From Kitasatospora aureofaciens (GTDB lineage: Bacteria > Actinomycetota > Actinomycetes > Streptomycetales > Streptomycetaceae): 64,000 bases of DNA. The stretch is from assembly GCF_001188955.3 (NCBI RefSeq), contig NZ_JPRF03000029.1:1-64000 (forward strand). Reading direction: 5' to 3'. Both the position numbers and the translations under genes were made by a program. Below the pieces are notes generated by a model. The model was not told the DNA's origin. It ran no database searches and saw nothing but the letters and a program-made list of their open reading frames with translations. Shown here piece by piece: positions 27,149 to 35,871 of the stretch; the first letter of the stretch is position 1; each line of letters opens with the position of its first letter.

Positions 27149-29911
27149 GTGTCCCGGAAACTGCCCGAGGAACTGGTCCCGCTCCTGGCCAGGACCGGCC
27201 ACCCGTGGCCGCAGGCCGACGAGGAGGCCCTGCGCAAAGCGGCCGCGCACTGGCGGGAGTTCGCCGCCGAGGCCGACCGGATCACCCGCCGCGGCGGGGA
27301 GTCCGTCCAGCGGGTGGCCGCCGACAACTCCGGCCACGCCGTCGACGCCTTCACGGCGTACTGGCGGACGTACAGCGACGGCGGCAAGGGCCACCTCCAG
27401 GACGCGCACACCGCCGTCGGGCTGGTCGCCACCGCCTTCGACGCCGCCGCCCGGGCCGTCGACGGCTGCAAGGCCGAGATCATCGCCACCCTGCAGAACC
27501 TGGCCGCCGAGCTCAAGCAGACCCGGGAGCAGGCCGCCGAGGTCCAGCAGACCGCGGCAGTGGTCGCCGCGAACGCCGGGCAGACCGGGCAGACCGGGGT
27601 CTTCGGCGGGCTGGAGAAGTCCGTCGCCGGCTTCGCGGGCGGGGTGAAGAACGCCGCCACCACCCAGGTCGCCGCAGGGGTCGAGGCCGTCGCGGCGGAG
27701 ACCGCCGCGCTGAAGATCGCCGGCCTGCTCGCCGAACTCGGCCGCGGCATGAAGGACGCCCTGGCCGCCGCGCTCAAGGAGCCGGCCGCCGTCGCCCTGC
27801 TGCGGCTCGGCACCGCGTCCGGCACCGGCGTCACCACCGCCTCCTACCGCACCAAGGGCGGCTTCGACCCGCTCTCCGCCGGACTGCCCGCCGCCCTCGG
27901 CGAGCCCGGCGTGCTCGGCAGGGACGGCACCGGACTGGTCGTCCTCTCCGGGCAGGACGGCAAGCCCCTGGTCGGCGTGCCCGGGCTCGGCGTCAAGCTC
28001 GACGAGCACGGACAGCCCGTTCTCGGCCCCGACGGCAAGCCGGTCATCCTGCGCTCCGACGGCACCCCGGTGGCCGACGCCGCCGGGCTGCTCGTCGTCG
28101 CCGGGCCGGACGGCAGGCCGGTGGTCGGGGTGGCCGACCTGGCCGTCCGGCTGGACGAGCACGGGCAGCCGGTGCTCACCGACCAGCAGGGCAAGGAACT
28201 GCACGGGCTGTCGCTCGCCGACCTCACCGACCCGCGCGAGGCCGCGGTCGATCCCAAGGTGCCGGGTGCGGTGACGGCGTCGGCCGTGGTGCCGCCGGTG
28301 GACCCGACGGCGGCCCCGTCCGTCGTCCCCGCCTCGCTCCCCGCCGTGGATTCCGCCCTGGACCCCTCGGCGGTTCCGTCCACGCTCTCCTCCGCCGCTC
28401 CGTCCGCGGCCCCGGCGGCCGATCCGGTGGTCGCCGCCGCGCCGGCCACGACCTCGGACGCCCCGTACAGCGGCTCGCACCGGGCCGTGACGGCCGCCAC
28501 CGACTGGTCGCCGCCCGCGCGGGACGACGGGCCGTCGGTACGGGTGACCGCGCACCAGGGCGGCGGTCCGGTGACGGCGAGCTGGTCCGACGGGGACTAC
28601 CCGCTCCAGGCGCCCAGCCACCACGGGGGCGGCGGGGGCGGCAGCGTGCCGGTGACCGTACGGACCGACTCGGTGAGCGCGCCGCCCGCGCCCGCCGCGC
28701 CGCCGTCCGGCGGCGGTCCCTCGTACGGGCCCGGGTACACCCCGGCCGCGGATGCCTCGCCGGTCGTCCGGCCGGTCGGAGTGGTCGGCGTGTCCGGGCA
28801 GTTCGGGACACCGGCGTACTCGGGCGGATATCCGGGGACCGGCACCGTGGGCGCCGTCGGACCCGGCCCCCTGGCGGTCGGTGGCGGCTCCCCGGCGCAC
28901 GTGGCCGCGCCCTTCGGCAGCGGCATCGGCGGCGGCAGCGGTACTGCCACGGGCGCGCCCGGCGCCGCCTCCCCGGTCGTCGGCGCTCCCGTGGCCGGCG
29001 GGCCCCAGCCCGGCAGCGAGCTCCGACCGGGCGCGCCGCGCACCCCGGCGGGCGTCGCCCCCGGCCCGGCCACCCCGGCCCCGGCCCCGGTCGAGCCGCC
29101 GATCGTCGGCACCACCCCCGTCATCGGCCGACCCGAGCCGCACCCCGCCGACGGCCGCCGCCGGGACACCGCCGCCGCCCTCGCCGACCCGGCCCTCGCC
29201 TGGGGCGCCGTCCCGGTCGCCACTGCCCACGCCATGGCCCTCCAGCTCGCCCTGCGGGCCCGGCGCGGCCCGCTCGCCGAAGGTCCGGAACTCCGGCTGC
29301 GCACCATCGCCGACAGTCGCCCGTACGGGCTGCCCGGCGGTCTCGGCTCGGTCGACCCCGAGCACCAGGCCGAACTCGAACGCCGGGTGCCGCGCGACGA
29401 GGACGGCCTGCCCGTCCGCCACCCCGACCCGGCGGCCGGCGGTTGGCCGGAAGCCGTCAACGCGGGCGGCTACCGCGAACCAGGCCGGGCCAACAACAGC
29501 CTGGAGATCGCGCTCTCCGCCGTCGACACCTACACCGGCCGCCCCACCTGCGCGGCCCCGCGCATCCCCACCGAGGGCGACGCCGGCGAACGCGGCGGCC
29601 GCGACCGTGCGGAACGCGAACTCGGCGCCCCCTTCCGCGACCTCGGTGACGGCGGCCAGGCCTTCACCCGCCTCGCCGGCGAACTCCGCCGGGCCGGCCA
29701 CGGGGCCCAGGCCGTCCTCCTCACCCTCGACGCCTACGGCCGCCCCCACGCCTGGAACGCCGTCAACCACCGGGACACCGTCACCTACCTCGACCACCAA
29801 CTCGCCCGCCACAGCCCCAGCCCCCTCCACCCGGCCACCCAGGGCCTCTGGGCCATCGCCCTCTCCCCGGAGGGCCGCCCCCTGGACCTGATGACGGCGC
29901 GAGCCAGCTGA
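27149..29911 (+). CDS. Polymorphic toxin with degenerate glutamine-deamidase/papain-fold C-terminus
   Basis: 920 residues from GTG 27149 (GGGGGAG upstream). Residues 1-220 are helical (HWREFAAEADRITRRG ... AFTAYWRTY), a WXG/CpnT-like N-terminal domain for type VII export. A 51-residue repeat in the linker places LDEHGQPVL at about 284 and 335. A long Ala/Pro/Gly/Val linker follows. The last 180 residues match the toxin glutamine deamidase (papain-fold) family: GRPTCAAPR, ELGAPFRD, then His867 in PHAWNAVNH and Asp882 in YLDHQ. The catalytic Cys of the usual NNCVDCA motif is Ser784 (NNSLEIALS), so the domain may be inactive. The gene pairs with the immunity-type gene downstream. Confidence 0.8.
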   Translation: MSRKLPEELVPLLARTGHPWPQADEEALRKAAAHWREFAAEADRITRRGGESVQRVAADNSGHAVDAFTAYWRTYSDGGKGHLQDAHTAVGLVATAFDAAARAVDGCKAEIIATLQNLAAELKQTREQAAEVQQTAAVVAANAGQTGQTGVFGGLEKSVAGFAGGVKNAATTQVAAGVEAVAAETAALKIAGLLAELGRGMKDALAAALKEPAAVALLRLGTASGTGVTTASYRTKGGFDPLSAGLPAALGEPGVLGRDGTGLVVLSGQDGKPLVGVPGLGVKLDEHGQPVLGPDGKPVILRSDGTPVADAAGLLVVAGPDGRPVVGVADLAVRLDEHGQPVLTDQQGKELHGLSLADLTDPREAAVDPKVPGAVTASAVVPPVDPTAAPSVVPASLPAVDSALDPSAVPSTLSSAAPSAAPAADPVVAAAPATTSDAPYSGSHRAVTAATDWSPPARDDGPSVRVTAHQGGGPVTASWSDGDYPLQAPSHHGGGGGGSVPVTVRTDSVSAPPAPAAPPSGGGPSYGPGYTPAADASPVVRPVGVVGVSGQFGTPAYSGGYPGTGTVGAVGPGPLAVGGGSPAHVAAPFGSGIGGGSGTATGAPGAASPVVGAPVAGGPQPGSELRPGAPRTPAGVAPGPATPAPAPVEPPIVGTTPVIGRPEPHPADGRRRDTAAALADPALAWGAVPVATAHAMALQLALRARRGPLAEGPELRLRTIADSRPYGLPGGLGSVDPEHQAELERRVPRDEDGLPVRHPDPAAGGWPEAVNAGGYREPGRANNSLEIALSAVDTYTGRPTCAAPRIPTEGDAGERGGRDRAERELGAPFRDLGDGGQAFTRLAGELRRAGHGAQAVLLTLDAYGRPHAWNAVNHRDTVTYLDHQLARHSPSPLHPATQGLWAIALSPEGRPLDLMTARAS

Positions 29912-29943
29912 TCGGCTACGAGATCCGGTCCGCCCCGCTCGGC

Positions 29944-30066
29944 ATGCGGCGGGCGGCCGAGTTCACGGAACAGGAGGTCGCCGAGGCCTGCGCGGATCGC
30001 GCGGAGCGGTGCCGCGAAGTGCGACATCGCGGTGACCGGTTCGAACTGACCGCGGGGGCTGGATGA
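29944..30066 (+). CDS. Possible 40-residue protein or remnant between toxin and immunity genes
   Basis: Short frame from ATG 29944: MRRAAEFTEQEVAEACADRA, then a basic stretch ending FELTAGAG. Composition is protein-like (amphipathic helix) and the frame remains open upstream into the 3' end of the toxin gene, without a good ribosome site. It may be a small gene, or the tail of a decayed immunity gene. Weakly supported. Confidence 0.25.
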   Translation: MRRAAEFTEQEVAEACADRAERCREVRHRGDRFELTAGAG

Positions 30067-30103
30067 TGTTGGGGTCGGAGTGGGTGTTGACGGGGGTGGG
30101 CGA

Positions 30104-31396
30104 ATGATCTCGCGCGCGCAGGCGGTGGAGGCGGGGCACCGGTGGATCAACGGGGATCTGCCGCAGGGGGCCGGGGCGGTGCGCCGGGTGTGTGCGCACG
30201 AGTTCGAGCTCGGGTGGGTGGTCTGGGCGGAGCCGCCGCGGGTGGAGGTCGACCCGCGCACCGGGGAGCGGCGGGCGCCGGGGGAGGTGGGGGCCGCGTG
30301 TGCGGTGGTGGACCGGGAGAGCGGGCGGTTCACGGTGTGGCCCTCGGTACCGGTGGACGAAGTGGTCGGTCTCTACCGGGACTTCGTGGGCGCGGGCGGC
30401 TACGACCCGACCGGGCCGCCGGTCACCGGCCGGGGCGCCCGGGCCGAGCTGACGTACCGGGACGGCACGGGCGCGACCCACGCGCTGGCGCTGCGTTCCG
30501 CCGCGGGGCTGCCGCACCCGGCGCTGCGCGGCTGGTGGTGGCTGCGCGAGCAGGGCATCCCGGCCGAGGACGTGCTGGCGGTGCGGACCGACCTGCGGCT
30601 GAGCGCGCTGCCCGGCGGCTACTGGTCGTACGCGCTGGCCGCCGAACTGCCTCACGCGCGGCTGGAGTTCGAGCTTCCCTACGGGCCGCGCTCGGACCAC
30701 CGGGCGGCTGCCGTACGGCAGTTGCCCGCCCCGCCGGACGGTCCGGGCCGTAACCGGGTGCCGTTCCCCCGCGCGGTGCCGCCGCTGCCGGGGGAGTCGG
30801 ACGCCGCCCTGGCGGAGCGGCTGGTCCGGCGCTTCGGCACGGCGGGCGTGCAGCGCTTCGGTCCGGCGGACACGGCGCGCGCGGAACTGCCCGGGGACGC
30901 GGCCGCGCTGCTGCTGTCCGTCGGCGTGCCGAAGGCGGTGGACGGTTTCTTCGCGCTGCACCACCCGGGGGCGGAGGCGATCGCGGACGGCTCCCGCCCG
31001 GGCACCGTCCTGCCGCCGCTCGCCCCGCACCTTGCGGCGCTCGGCCGCGGCACCCGGGTGGCCGAACGGGAGCGGTCGGCCCTCGCCGGGCAGCTGGTGC
31101 TGGGCACGGACGGCTGGGCGCTGATCACCCTGGACACCGGGCCGGGCGCCGTCCGGGCAGTCGACCCGGACTACGGGACGGCCCGCCACTGCAACGCCGA
31201 CCTGCGCGCCTTCGTCCGCTGCCTGGAGCTGTTCGCCGGCTGGTGGCCCACCCTGCGCGGGCTGGACCCGGCGGCCGCGGGCGCGGCGGTGGACGCCCTG
31301 CAGCGGGGGCTGGCGGAGTTGGACGGTACGGTCTACGGCGATCCGGAGAACTGGTGGGCTGTCATCGTGGAACAGTTGTGGGACGGTCTGCTCTGA
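30104..31396 (+). CDS. Composite immunity-type protein (YrhB/Imm35-like, deaminase-like and SUKH-4-like modules)
   Basis: 430 residues. Module 1 (1-100) resembles YrhB/Imm35 domains: ISRAQAVEAGHRWIN, FELGWVVWAEPP, VVDRESGRFTVWPS. Module 2 (about 110-210) resembles the nucleotide deaminase-like domain seen in such proteins, but the expected H-x-E is HPA and the two zinc cysteines around PGGY are absent (SALPGGYWS). Module 3 (about 215-430) is SUKH-4-like: FFALHHPG, GWALITLDTG, and ending WWAVIVEQLWDGLL. It lies 192 bp after the toxin gene and most likely neutralises it in the cytoplasm. Assignments are from family memory. Confidence 0.65.
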   Translation: MISRAQAVEAGHRWINGDLPQGAGAVRRVCAHEFELGWVVWAEPPRVEVDPRTGERRAPGEVGAACAVVDRESGRFTVWPSVPVDEVVGLYRDFVGAGGYDPTGPPVTGRGARAELTYRDGTGATHALALRSAAGLPHPALRGWWWLREQGIPAEDVLAVRTDLRLSALPGGYWSYALAAELPHARLEFELPYGPRSDHRAAAVRQLPAPPDGPGRNRVPFPRAVPPLPGESDAALAERLVRRFGTAGVQRFGPADTARAELPGDAAALLLSVGVPKAVDGFFALHHPGAEAIADGSRPGTVLPPLAPHLAALGRGTRVAERERSALAGQLVLGTDGWALITLDTGPGAVRAVDPDYGTARHCNADLRAFVRCLELFAGWWPTLRGLDPAAAGAAVDALQRGLAELDGTVYGDPENWWAVIVEQLWDGLL

Positions 31397-31558
31397 TCCG
31401 ACCTCGGCCGCGGCGGCCCCGGGAACCGGAAACCGCCGCGGCGCTGTCAGAACGGTCAGATGACCACGAACCACGCGAGCCCAGGACCCGAGCGACCCGA
31501 GCCGCCCGAGCGACCTGAGCGACCCGAGCCACCGAAGCAGCAGCTGGAGCACCGAGCC

Positions 31559-32416
31559 GTGACCGCCCCGCCCCGCGCCGCCCGCACGGCCGCCCTCGCC
31601 GCGCTCGCGGTCCTGGCCGCCGGTTGTGCCGCGGGCGGCGGCCCCGCGCTGCAGGCCCGTTCGGCCGTCGCACCGGCGGTGTGCGCGTCCCCGGTGGTGA
31701 TCGGCCACCGGGGAGCGCCGTTCAACGCCCCCGAGAACACCATGGCCTCCTTCGAGACCGCCCTCGACCAGGGCGCCGACTGGCTGGAGACCGACGTCCA
31801 GACCACCCGGGACGGCGTCCCGGTGCTGATGCACGACCCGACCGTGGACCGCACCACCAACGGCAAGGGTGCCGTCGCCGACCTGACCGCGGCCCAGGTC
31901 GCCGCCCTGCGGGTGACCGTCGGCCCGGGCCCGGCCCAGTCCGTCCCGACCCTGGAGGAACTGCTCGAGCGGCTCTCCGGCAGCAGCGCCACGCTGCTGA
32001 TGGAGATCAAGTGGCAGCGCCCCGAGGACGTCGCCCGGATCGCCCGGATCGCGGCCGGCAGCAAGGCGCACGTCGTCCTCTACTCCTTCTCGGTCGACCA
32101 CCTGCGCCAGGCCCACGCCGTGGCGCCCGCCCTGCCGGTGGTGCTGATCCAGAGCGGCGGGATCGCCGAGGACCCGAAGGGCCTGAAGCTGAACGGGATC
32201 GCCCTGGACACCGGACTGGCCACCGCGGCCCGGATCGCCGCCGAGCGCAAGGCCGGGCGCGAGGTCTACGTCTGGACGCTGGACGGTGAGGAGGCCTGGC
32301 AGCTGATGACCGCCCGGGACGCCGACGGCCTGATCACCGACACCCCGGGGCCGGCCCGCCGCTGGGTCGACGCCAACTGCCGCACCGAGCGCCGGACCGG
32401 GCCCCGCGGCCACTGA
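31559..32416 (+). CDS. Glycerophosphodiester phosphodiesterase, probable lipoprotein
   Basis: Hydrolyses glycerophosphodiesters to glycerol-3-phosphate and an alcohol. From GTG 31559 the product has 285 residues with an N-terminal signal (RAARTAALAALAVLAAGC) ending in a lipobox-like AAGC at Cys23. The GDPD TIM-barrel has VIGHRGAPFNAPENTMASF and the metal pair in WLETDVQTTRDG plus HDPTVDRTTNG. The frame is open to an ATG at 31460, but that extra part encodes a PERPEPPERP-type repeat with no ribosome site, so the GTG (GGAG upstream) is preferred. Confidence 0.85.
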   Translation: MTAPPRAARTAALAALAVLAAGCAAGGGPALQARSAVAPAVCASPVVIGHRGAPFNAPENTMASFETALDQGADWLETDVQTTRDGVPVLMHDPTVDRTTNGKGAVADLTAAQVAALRVTVGPGPAQSVPTLEELLERLSGSSATLLMEIKWQRPEDVARIARIAAGSKAHVVLYSFSVDHLRQAHAVAPALPVVLIQSGGIAEDPKGLKLNGIALDTGLATAARIAAERKAGREVYVWTLDGEEAWQLMTARDADGLITDTPGPARRWVDANCRTERRTGPRGH

Positions 32417-32546
32417 ACGACGGTCAGCGGGCGACGGCCGCGGATCGCACCCGGAACGGTCGGGAACGCACGGGGACGACCGAGACCAGCGCGAATACCG
32501 TCACAACCGATCTCCTCGCCGCCCGAATCGCGTAGCGTGGAGAGTT

Positions 32547-33509
32547 ATGCGACTCGGTGTGCTCGACGTAGGTTCCAACACCGTCCACTTCCTCGTGGTG
32601 GACGCCCATCCGGGTGCCGCCCCGCTCGCCGCCTACTCGCACAAGGCCGAGCTGCGCCTGGCCGAGCTGCTCGACGAGTCCGGCGCGATAGGCGAGGCCG
32701 GGGTCGAGCGGCTGATCGGGCATGTCGCCTCCTCGCTGCGGGTCGCCGAGGACAAGGGCGTGGTCGACATCCTGCCGTTCGCCACCTCCGCCGTGCGCGA
32801 GGCCGCCAACGGCGAGCAGGTGCTGCGCCGGGTCGCCGACGAGACCGGGGTCGAACTGCGGGTGCTCTCCGGGCAGGACGAGGCCCGGCTCACCTTCCTG
32901 GCCGTCCGCCGCTGGTTCGGCTGGTCCTCGGGCCGACTGCTCAACCTGGACATCGGCGGAGGCTCGCTGGAGATCGCCTGCGGCCTGGACGAGCAGCCGG
33001 ACGTCGCCTGCTCGCTGCCGCTGGGCGCCGGGCGGCTGACCGCCCGCTGGCTGCCCGGGGACGTCGCCGACCCGGACGGGCTGCGCGAGCTGAGACGGCA
33101 CATCCGGGCCGAGATCGCCCACGTGGTCGGCGAGATCTCCCGGCTCGGGCCGCCGCAGCACGCCGTCGCCACCTCCAAGACCTTCAGGCAGCTGGCCCGG
33201 ATGACCGGCGCCGCCCCCGCCGACGCCGGCCCGTACGCCGACCGCCGGCTCACCCGCAGCGGGCTGTCCGCCTGGCTGCCGCGACTGTCCACGATGACCG
33301 TCGCCGAGCGCGCGCAGATCCCCGGCGTCTCGGAGGGCCGGGCCAAGCAGCTGCTGGCCGGGGCGCTGGTCGCCGACGCCGCGATGGACCTGTTCGGCCT
33401 GGAGGAACTGGACGTCTGCCCCTGGGCGCTGCGCGAGGGCATCATCCTGCGCCAGCTGGACTCCATGGACAGCAGCTCCACCGAGCGCCGGCCCGCGCTC
33501 ACCCCGTAG
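32547..33509 (+). CDS. ppx: Ppx/GppA-family exopolyphosphatase
   Basis: 320 residues with the ASKHA fold: MRLGVLDVGSNTVHFLVVD (phosphate 1), FATSAVREAAN, NLDIGGGSLEIACG (phosphate 2). It hydrolyses polyphosphate from the end, or pppGpp in some members; sequence cannot separate the two. Length matches the short actinobacterial Ppx without the HD domain. TAGCGT lies 8 nt before the ATG and GGAGAG overlaps that gap. Confidence 0.88.
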   Translation: MRLGVLDVGSNTVHFLVVDAHPGAAPLAAYSHKAELRLAELLDESGAIGEAGVERLIGHVASSLRVAEDKGVVDILPFATSAVREAANGEQVLRRVADETGVELRVLSGQDEARLTFLAVRRWFGWSSGRLLNLDIGGGSLEIACGLDEQPDVACSLPLGAGRLTARWLPGDVADPDGLRELRRHIRAEIAHVVGEISRLGPPQHAVATSKTFRQLARMTGAAPADAGPYADRRLTRSGLSAWLPRLSTMTVAERAQIPGVSEGRAKQLLAGALVADAAMDLFGLEELDVCPWALREGIILRQLDSMDSSSTERRPALTP

Positions 33510-33627
33510 GCGCGGCTCACCCCCGTAGGCGCCGCCTCCCCTCGTGGCGCGGCCGCCCGGCGTGCCGATGGTCACTCCGCCGGGCGTCCCGTCCCGTTCG
33601 GCGCGTGCTCCGCTTACGCTGTCTCCC

Positions 33628-34908
33628 GTGGTGCAACCAGCGGGCGAGGACGGAACGCAGGAGGGCCGCGCTCCCGGAGCGGACGGGCAGCCGCGGTCGG
33701 TGGGCCCGCGCGGTCGCCTCGGCAAGGCGGCGCTCGGCAAGGGGGCGCTCGGCAAGGCGGGCAACGACGCCACCGCGGAACGGGACACCAAGGCCACCAC
33801 CAAAGCCACCAAGGCCACCAAGGCCGTGAAGGCTGTGAAGGCGGCCCAGCGCACCGCCAAGAAGGCCGTCAAGAAGGCGGCGGCCCCCACCGCCGGCAGG
33901 TCCGCGCGCAAGTCCGCCGCGACGACCGCGAAGAAGCCCGAGCACCCCCGCCAGCCGCCCAAGGAGACCCGTACCGCCCGGGCCGCCGGCGCCGCCAAGG
34001 CCGCCGTCCAGTCCGTCCGCTCGGTCACGGCCGCCAAGCGCGACGCCGCCCGTCCGCCGCTGCTGCGCACCACCGACCGGCTGGTGCTGCCCCAGCACCC
34101 GGCCCTGCACATCCCGGACACCAAGGTGGTGCTGTCCACCGCCTCGGTGTACCCGGCGAGCACCGCCGTCGCCTTCGAGCTGGCCGCCAAGCTCGGCTAC
34201 GACGGGGTCGAGGTGATGGTCTGGAACGACCCGGTCAGCCAGGACCTGGAGGCTCTGCGCCGGCTCTCCGACGCCCACCAGCTGCCGATCCTGGCCGTGC
34301 ACGCGCCCTGCCTGCTGATCACCCAGCGGGTGTGGACCACGGACCCGTGGACCAAGCTGGTCCGGGCCCGGGCGGCCGCCGAGAAGCTCGGCGCGAGCGC
34401 CGTGGTCGTCCACCCGCCGTTCCGCTGGCAGCGGCAGTACGCCCGGGAGTTCGTCGAGGGCATCAGCCGGATGGCGGGCGAGACCGACGTCCGCTTCGCC
34501 GTCGAGAACATGTACCCGTGGCGCTACCGCGACCGCGAGGTGCTGGCCTACTCGCCCGGCTGGGACGTCACCGACGAGGACTACCGGCACTTCACCATCG
34601 ACCTCTCGCACGTCGCCACCTCCCGGATCGACGCCTTCGCCATGGCCGAGCGGATGGGCGACCGGCTCGCCCACGTCCACCTGGCCGACGGCAGCGGCTC
34701 CGGCAAGGACGAGCACCTGATCCCGGGCCGGGGCAAGCAGCCCTGCGCCGAGTTCCTGGAGCACCTCGCCCGCACCGGCTTCGACGGCCACGTGGTGCTG
34801 GAGGTCAACACCCGCCGCGCCGCGTCCCCCGCCGAACGCGAGGCCGATCTGGCCGAGGCCCTGGCCTTCACCCGCTTGCACCTGGCCACCCCCTCGCGCG
34901 TACGCTGA
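33628..34908 (+). CDS. Xylose-isomerase-like TIM-barrel protein with histone-H1-like N-terminal tail
   Basis: 426 residues. Residues 165-420 form a sugar phosphate isomerase/epimerase (AP endonuclease 2-type) TIM barrel with metal ligands in VHAPCL, VVVHPPF, AVENMYPW, HVHLADG and HVVLEVN. Residues 1-145 are an unusual Lys/Ala/Thr-rich extension (KATTKATKATKAVKAVKAAQ, TAKKAVKKAAAP) like histone H1 or mycobacterial HupB tails, suggesting DNA, RNA or polyphosphate binding. The GTG at 33628 follows TACGCT (33615-33620) by 7 nt: leaderless. Start choice affects only the tail. Enzyme substrate unknown. Next to the ppx gene. Confidence 0.75.
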   Translation: MVQPAGEDGTQEGRAPGADGQPRSVGPRGRLGKAALGKGALGKAGNDATAERDTKATTKATKATKAVKAVKAAQRTAKKAVKKAAAPTAGRSARKSAATTAKKPEHPRQPPKETRTARAAGAAKAAVQSVRSVTAAKRDAARPPLLRTTDRLVLPQHPALHIPDTKVVLSTASVYPASTAVAFELAAKLGYDGVEVMVWNDPVSQDLEALRRLSDAHQLPILAVHAPCLLITQRVWTTDPWTKLVRARAAAEKLGASAVVVHPPFRWQRQYAREFVEGISRMAGETDVRFAVENMYPWRYRDREVLAYSPGWDVTDEDYRHFTIDLSHVATSRIDAFAMAERMGDRLAHVHLADGSGSGKDEHLIPGRGKQPCAEFLEHLARTGFDGHVVLEVNTRRAASPAEREADLAEALAFTRLHLATPSRVR

Positions 34909-34960
34909 ACGCCGGGCCCATCGGGGGCGCGAATGCGAACTGCCGTACGGCGGGAGAGAG

Positions 34961-35731
34961 ATGACGCGGAGTCCGAACCACGGAGAGCTCGCGGTCAGCT
35001 TCGGCGCGGTCGCCGCCGAGTACGACCGGGGTCGGCCGCGCTACCCCGACGAGCTGCTCGACACGGTGGAGCGGCTCTGGGGCCGGAGCCTCAAGGGAGC
35101 CAGGGTCCTGGACGTCGGCGCGGGTACCGGCATCGCCACCCGGCTGCTGGCCGCCCGGGGCGCGGACGTCGTCGCGGTCGAGCCCAGCGACGGCATGGCC
35201 GCCCAGTTCCTGCTCTCCTCGCCCACCCTGCCGCTGGTCCGCGGCGGCGGCGACGACCTGCCGTTCCACGACGGGTCCGCCGACCTGGTCACCTACGCCC
35301 AGGCCTTCCACTGGACCCGCCCCGAGCGGTCCGTCCCCGAGGCGATCCGGGTGCTGCGGCCGGGCGGGGCCGTCGCCACCTGGTGGAACGTGCAGGACGA
35401 GACCGTGCCGTGGGTCCGGGCCCGGGCCGAGCGGATGGCCGCCGCCCTCCCCGACCGCTACCGCGGCTACGGCGGCATCAGCGCCCACACCAGCCACTTC
35501 GCCCCGGCCGGCCTCGCCGTCGAACGGGCGGTGCTGCACTGGGAGCGGCGGATCACCGTCGAGCACGTGCTCACCGACCTCACCTCCCGCTCCTACCTGG
35601 CCTCGCTCGGCTCCGAGGAGCGCGCGCCCGTGCTGGCCGCCGAACGGGAGGCCATGCTCGCCGAATTCCCGGACGGCGTGGTGGTCGAGCCCTTCACCCT
35701 GGACGTCACCGTCGCCGTCAGGCGGGGCTGA
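34961..35731 (+). CDS. Class I SAM-dependent methyltransferase
   Basis: 256 residues. Motif I is VLDVGAGTGIATRLLAARG, followed by VVAVEPSDGM (acidic ribose-binding end) and LPFHDGSADLVTYAQAFHW (motif II region with post-I aromatic). Fits the Methyltransf_11 group of small-molecule methyltransferases; substrate cannot be inferred. Ribosome site GGGAGAGAG precedes the ATG. Lies between the TIM-barrel gene and ilvD, 52 bp after the former. Confidence 0.82.
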   Translation: MTRSPNHGELAVSFGAVAAEYDRGRPRYPDELLDTVERLWGRSLKGARVLDVGAGTGIATRLLAARGADVVAVEPSDGMAAQFLLSSPTLPLVRGGGDDLPFHDGSADLVTYAQAFHWTRPERSVPEAIRVLRPGGAVATWWNVQDETVPWVRARAERMAAALPDRYRGYGGISAHTSHFAPAGLAVERAVLHWERRITVEHVLTDLTSRSYLASLGSEERAPVLAAEREAMLAEFPDGVVVEPFTLDVTVAVRRG

Positions 35732-35871
35732 CCCGCCGGCCCCGCGGACTGCCCGCATCGCGGACGGACCGTCCGCCGGCCGGACGGCGGGCGTAGGCTC
35801 GTAAGCCACACGGCCCCCGCACCCTCCTCACCGGCGGGGTGCCGGCGACAGCCCCGAAGGAGTGGAGCACA

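Noticed and set aside
26720..29830. A 1036-codon minus-strand frame opposite the type VII toxin gene
   Set aside because: Gly/Arg/Ala-rich composition without domains; explained by GC skew of the toxin gene on the other strand.
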